In this document: positions 60,106 to 64,000 of the stretch, piece after piece
Position numbering within the stretch: position 1 is the stretch's first letter
Layout: each line of letters begins with the position of its first letter
Assembly (NCBI GenBank): GCA_014281115.1
Contig: JACONQ010000011.1
Coordinates: 1,116,001-1,180,000 of the forward strand
Source: Laburnicola sp. R22_1
Taxonomy: Eukaryota; Ascomycota; Dothideomycetes; Pleosporales; Didymosphaeriaceae
Length of the DNA stretch: 64,000 nucleotides
Direction of reading: 5' to 3'
Program-made: the position numbers and the translations under genes
Notes under the pieces: generated by a model
Databases searched by the model: none
What the model was told of the DNA's origin: nothing
Seen by the model: only the letters and a program-made list of their open reading frames with translations

Positions 60106-60255
60106 ATATTCTAATAGCCGCATTTTTATAATTATCTTTTTACACTCTTTTTAATTACTAAGTAGGAGGCTCTGCTTTTTTGTTATGTTGTTTAAGATAA
60201 AAGCCTTTATCATTCTATTCCTAGGTAGTTAATTAACAACACATATTCTAATAGC
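60106..60255 (-). repeat. sTE1-e with 13-bp target duplication
   Basis: Element 60119-60242 (124 bp, reverse orientation) between perfect copies of ATATTCTAATAGC (60106-60118, 60243-60255). Read along the element: 5' GTGTTGTTAATTAACTACC, core GCTTTTATCTTAAACAAC and GCAGAGCC, 3' end AATTATAAAAATGCG. This is the best reference copy for full length. Confidence 0.9.
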
Positions 60256-60596
60256 GCCTTTTACTTTATAGAAGGTGTCCTTTTTAGTTAGTATTAGTAT
60301 ATAGTTAGTATAGGCCTATATCCTATACTACCTACTATATAAGTAAGGGCCCCTTAGGTTCCTTTCTTATTTTCTATCTTAGTATAGTCTTAATTAAACT
60401 ATCTCTTTTAACTATACTAGCTATCTCTAAGAGACTTGCCCTATAAGGTTATGTACTACCCTTATAGCCTATAGATTCTAGTAAATTTTAAGTATAATAA
60501 GTAGAAGAGTCTTACTAAAATAGTAACTATAGCCTTTTATTACACTATATACTAATATAAATAAGACTTTATATCTAAAGATAAAAAGGCTAGTAC
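60256..60596. other. AT-rich spacer, no gene seen
   Basis: Between sTE1-e and sTE1-f. Slightly less mutated, but no frame or repeat partner recognised. Confidence 0.35.
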
Positions 60597-60734
60597 TATT
60601 CTTTTATATATTATTAAATTATCTATCTAGGAATAAAACAATAAAGAATTTTATCTTAAATAATATAATATAAAAAGCAAAGCCTATTGCTTAGTAATTA
60701 AAAAGAGTATAAAAGAGTAATTATATTCTTTTAT
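60597..60734 (+). repeat. sTE1-f with 11-bp target duplication
   Basis: Element 60608-60723 between copies of TATTCTTTTAT (60597-60607, 60724-60734). More mutated core (AAGCAAAGCCTATTGC). Opposite orientation to sTE1-e, 342 bp away. Confidence 0.87.
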
Positions 60735-61030
60735 CGTATAAATAAAGTAGCTTTTAAAAAGAGTGTTTTACTAACTATAAAATACTATTTAAAAGTATAC
60801 TTAGTAATAGCGCCTATACTACTGCATAGAGGTCTTATAATATACTTTATAATAAAAAAGTATTAAAAACTACTAAATTAGTTAATTTAGCCATATAATA
60901 TTAGCTTAAGAAAAAACTTTATACTAATAAAAACTACTAACTATAGTTACCTAGACATAAAGTATAAAGAACCTAAGCTTAAAGATAGTACTAAAGAGTA
61001 TATAATTCTAAAAGCTATAGTAATATATTA

Positions 61031-61150
61031 TGTGTTGTTAAATTATCTACCTAGGGGTAGAACAATAAAGGCTTTTATCTTAAATAATATAATAAAAAAG
61101 CAGAGCCCCTGTTTAGTAATTAAAAAAGCGTAAAAGGTAGTTATAAAAAT
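61031..61150 (+). repeat. sTE1-g
   Basis: Full-length copy from TGTGTTGTTAAATTATCTACC to GTTATAAAAATGCG. No convincing target duplication (at most ATGTGT/ATGCGT). Confidence 0.78.
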
Positions 61151-62166
61151 GCGTATTTAAACTGCTAAGCGAGCTTAGCGGTCTTAGTGTGGGGCTGCTC
61201 CTATAAGTAAATTTTTTACAAAGAGGACACTTAGAACTTTAGGAAATAAAACTTAGGCACAGCTACGCTATAAGCTATTCCTCTATTTTAATTATTGTAA
61301 ACCTACTATTTAGATTATTATAAATAATATAAGTTAATATATTAATAGGTAAATACTACTACTATACTTATAAGTAAGATAAGGTTAATATATACTAGAT
61401 ACACTATTACTCTATTACTATATTAAAGTTATCCTTAATAAAATTCCTACTATCTCTCTATATCTACGCCCTACTATCTATCTAGATATTAACGTTATTT
61501 CTAAAGAAGTACTTACTATCGCTAAAAAGTATACGCTAAAGATTTATGCTACTACTACTAAGGTAATAATACTAGAGTTCTATTCTATCTATAAGATAAT
61601 TATCTATAGGAGTCTAGTATACCTAACTATTTATAAGGCGATTCTTGTGTACTAGCTAGATTAGCAGCTTATCTAGTTTATAAAAACTAAAAAGACTATA
61701 TTTCTACTCTAGTAAATAAAATTACTCCTTATTAGTAATAAAATCTAAGAAGGGAGGCAAAAGATAGAGGATAAGGTATTTATTAATAATCTCTAGTGTA
61801 ATAAGAGCGTTATATAGATCTGTAAGATTCTTCTAGTAGTTATATTAGCTTATCTAAGTAAGTATGCCGCGTAAGCGGCGTGTAAGCGCGAATAACTAAT
61901 AATAGTAGTAGTAATAAGCTAGGTGTGCTATATACGCTGTAAGTGAACTTTATATTAGGACTAGAAGCTTATAGAGTGTAGGATTATTAAGGTGTTTAAG
62001 GTTAGTCTTTAATTAGAATTAGGTGCTGTACGTAGTATATAAGAATCTTCTATCTTAATTTACTTTAACCTTAAACTAAAAAAAGGTTAAAAAAGGTATT
62101 TGGCAAGCCGACTAGTAATATATTATATTTATAATTATTTAAGTAGTCTTTAAAGTGAGTACTAAT
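61151..62166. other. Degenerate segment, unassigned
   Basis: Plus-strand readings near 61860-62060 keep several Cys/Arg/Lys codons (CKRE, CAIYAV or CYIRC depending on frame) but no domain is recognised. Some GC-richer parts (61150-61210, 61860-61950) stand out from the AT-rich background. Confidence 0.3.
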
Positions 62167-62295
62167 TATAGTATAGTATATATTGTTAAATTAACTACCT
62201 AGGGTAGAACAACAAAGGCTTTTATCTTAAATAATATAATAAAAAAAGCAAAGCCCTCTACTTAGTAATTAAAAAGAGTATAGTATAGTATATAT
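62167..62295 (+). repeat. sTE1-h with 17-bp flanking repeat
   Basis: Element 62184-62278 (95 bp, ending at AAAAAGAG) between identical 17-mers TATAGTATAGTATATAT (62167-62183, 62279-62295). The 17-mer is itself low-complexity, so it is weaker evidence than in sTE1-e. Confidence 0.8.
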
Positions 62296-62396
62296 GTTAT
62301 TAATTAACTATCTAGGAGTAGAACAATAAAGGCTTTTATCTTAAATAATATAATAAAAAAGTAGAGCCCCTACTTAGTAATTAAAAAGAGTACAAA
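62296..62396 (+). repeat. sTE1-i, tandem to sTE1-h
   Basis: Starts GTTATTAATTAACTATC immediately after the 17-mer and ends near AAAAAGAGTACAAAAAG. A head-to-tail pair with h, either by insertion next to h or by local duplication. Confidence 0.8.
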
Positions 62397-62479
62397 AAGA
62401 AAATTATAAAAAGCGCGACTACTACTTATATATAAATAATTAGAAAACTTTTATAATAAATTATAATATACTATATTAA

Positions 62480-62601
62480 ACATCTTTATTATGTAAAGAT
62501 TCTAATTAAGGTTAAGTTCGCACTATATATAGAGAGAAGTAAAATAGAAGGCACTAAAACCTAGTACCTAGTATATAGTAGTAGTAATAAAATATAATAT
62601 A
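62480..62601 (+). repeat. sTE2 partial copy, cut by Pg5
   Basis: Matches the reverse complement of about 44420-44535 (GTAAAGATTCTAA, AAGTTCGCACTATATA, GAGAGAAGTAAAATAGAAGG, CTAGTATATAGTAGTAGTAA). It stops at the TA before Pg5 (62600-62601). The remainder would lie beyond Pg5, outside the window. Confidence 0.72.
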
Positions 62602-62778
62602 TTCTATTAGTAGCCCGAATAGATTAGTCCGCCGGATAGTTTTTCTTGGCAACTTCGAGGTCCCTCATAACTTATTATAGAACACCACCAACGTTACTTT
62701 ATAGTGACTCATAATAACCTACTATAACTTACAATATACTAAGTTACTATTTAATCTACTTTTTATGTTGTGTAGCCT

Positions 62779-62807
62779 CTTTGCGCGGCTACTACAGCCG
62801 CGCAAAG
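62779..62807. other. Perfect hairpin in Pg5 3' region
   Basis: Arms CTTTGCGCGGCT and AGCCGCGCAAAG (12 bp) around loop ACTAC, GC-rich in an AT-rich context. Conserved in Pg2 with one change. It may act in mRNA 3' processing or as a subterminal protein-binding site. Confidence 0.8.
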
Positions 62808-63035
62808 CTAAGGAGTCTTTCTTGGCAGTACGAACTTACAACAAGACTTCCTATAATATACGATATATTATCTACCATACTATACGTAGGCAATATATAG
62901 TATACTTATTATGATTCGCAGTAAAGCATACTATATCTTAAGTAGTACTTTATCTAATTTTTAGTTACTGAGTGCGTACTATTACAAGATAAAGTTAACC
63001 CGTTATTTTTGGCCTTATAGTAACCTATAATAAAA

Positions 63036-64000
63036 TCACTCTGATTTACTATTAACACTATCTGAAAATAAGCCGCTAAGGGTAATATCTAACTCCTCCT
63101 CTATCTCTTTATCTATCTAATAGGTCCTTGCGTTGTGCCCAGGCTCTCCGCACCTCCCACAGCGGCGTTGTGTTAAGGGACCTGCCTCTCCCTTACTACT
63201 ACCTCGCGCCCTTTTTAACAACTTCACCCTAATAGAAGGGCTTTCTACTCCCAAATCTGCTCCCTAAGCAAAGCCTAGCGTCCCACCTTTCTAAATGCGC
63301 TTTCTTTTACGCGTTTTTCGCTTTGTTAGAACCTTAATTTGCTCCTTAAGTTCCTTAATGCGGGTCTCTTAAAGTACACTATAGTAGAGCATAAGTTTAG
63401 CGCCTTTTATAAGCTGTGAGTAGCTCGATTTAGTATTAGGTGGAGACCGAATAAAAGAGTCGCGTACAAGCTTTGACTGGGATCCAAACTCGAGGGTATT
63501 ACTTAGGGTCCTGGCTTGCCATAGTGTATCCAGTGGGGTACCCTGAGGTGGAGTGTGAATACGCACATTAAGGCGATCTACTACCACTAACGCATCTAAA
63601 GGAACAAGCCTAGAGGCCTTAAAGGCTTTCTTATAGTTTTCTAGTGTAAACATATTAAAAAACGCGTTGCGAAAGGCTGGTAGGAAGCCCTCTTTGTTGA
63701 TATAAAAGACGCGTCGGCGCGCTAAGTCCCGTACGCGCTGGGAGTACTTTAGCTTTAGTGGCGCGAAACAGACCATATTAAGCGGCTGGAGGATATGAGA
63801 TGAGTGCGCTAGTATACAGAGTGTTAGGATCTTCTGTTCTAGACAATAATCCTTAAAATCCTAGGAGTAGTGGCTCTTATAGCCGTCTAGAATAAGTAAC
63901 CTCTATAACCCCACTATGCGCGGCCTTGTATACGCGTCAAAGTGCTTTAACCACGCGACTCTAAGCTTGTTATTAGTCTAGCCGGTCTTAGAGTTCTAAT
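63036..64000 (-). pseudogene. Pg5 pogo transposase, C-terminal part
   Basis: Enters from the right edge on the minus strand. LAHSSHILQPLNMVCFAPLK near 63800-63760 is the third catalytic block (Asp as Asn). It then runs open (63776-63369, 135 codons): RVRDLARRRVFYINKEGFLP, KKAFKASRLVPLDALVVVDR, VRDSFIRSPPNTKSS. After a stop at 63369 (likely CAA to TAA) it continues in frame with IKELKEQIKVLTKRKTRKRK, a basic helix, and the knuckle CGRCGEPGHNARTY near 63170-63130 (last Cys as Tyr). It ends NSKSE, TGA at 63036. Together with Pg2 it fixes the family's C-terminus. Confidence 0.9.

Larger units (their letters stand above)
62602..64000 (-). mobile_element. Pg5: pogo-type DNA transposon, truncated by window edge
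   Basis: Same family as Pg2. The end at 62602 starts TTCT and then the 17-bp units ATTAGTAGCCCGAATAG and ATTAGTCCGCCGGATAG, after a TA. The 3' non-coding part (62602-63035) aligns with 35538-35971. It contains a perfect hairpin. Less mutated than Pg2. Confidence 0.93.

Overview
The window reads as a transposon graveyard from a filamentous ascomycete fungus. I find no intact host gene in 64 kb. Nearly all sequence is AT-rich, and coding remnants are riddled with TAA/TAG codons where CAA/CAG (or TGG) is expected. CpA/TpG is depleted in favour of TpA while CpG is largely kept. That is the signature of repeat-induced point mutation (RIP), a process of Pezizomycotina. The species cannot be named from this.

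Layout. 1-1413: tail of a Ty1/copia element with its 3' LTR. About 1414-20900: a minus-strand Ty3/gypsy element (Gy-A), split by a complete 12.35-kb plus-strand gypsy element (Gy-B, 5774-18124). Two GC-rich solo LTRs of a third family sit at 4351 and 19968. 20900-23880: AT-rich DNA with a 9-bp minisatellite and dispersed repeats. 23887-25725: pogo element Pg1. 26271-26706: foldback element with TTAGG-like repeats. 27600-31190: inverted copies of a dispersed repeat (R2) around a gypsy RT/RNase H fragment (Gy-C). 31191-33283: Tc1/mariner element with long TIRs. 33768-40277: three pogo elements (Pg2, Pg3, Pg4). 42375-44979: another R2 copy carrying a long TTA microsatellite and a 652-bp TSD-flanked insertion. 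45402-47043: nearly intact GC-rich Tc1/mariner element. 50718-58833: complete 8.1-kb gypsy chromovirus (Gy-D). 60106-62396: cluster of a ~120-bp TSD-flanked repeat (sTE1). 62602 to the edge: Pg5, truncated by the window.

Three observations stand out. (1) All four pogo TIR types are built from two adjacent 17-bp units, each family with its own sequence; 17 bp is also the length of the CENP-B box bound by the domesticated pogo-family protein CENP-B. (2) Two short non-coding elements, sTE1 (about 95-127 bp, nine copies) and sTE2 (652 bp), are flanked by perfect target duplications of variable length (9-17 bp), as expected for LINE-type target-primed insertion rather than MITEs or LTRs. (3) Gy-D keeps a GGGAAAC heptamer exactly in the gag frame where gag must pass to the -1 pol frame.

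Relative age can be read from mutation load. Copia, Gy-A, Gy-B, Gy-C and Pg1 are heavily mutated. Gy-D, Pg4 and Pg5 are intermediate. The solo LTRs and the mariner at 45.4-47.0 kb are nearly clean, so insertion continued after the main RIP episodes. Remnants were read by eye through in-frame stops; domain edges inside degenerate elements are approximate.
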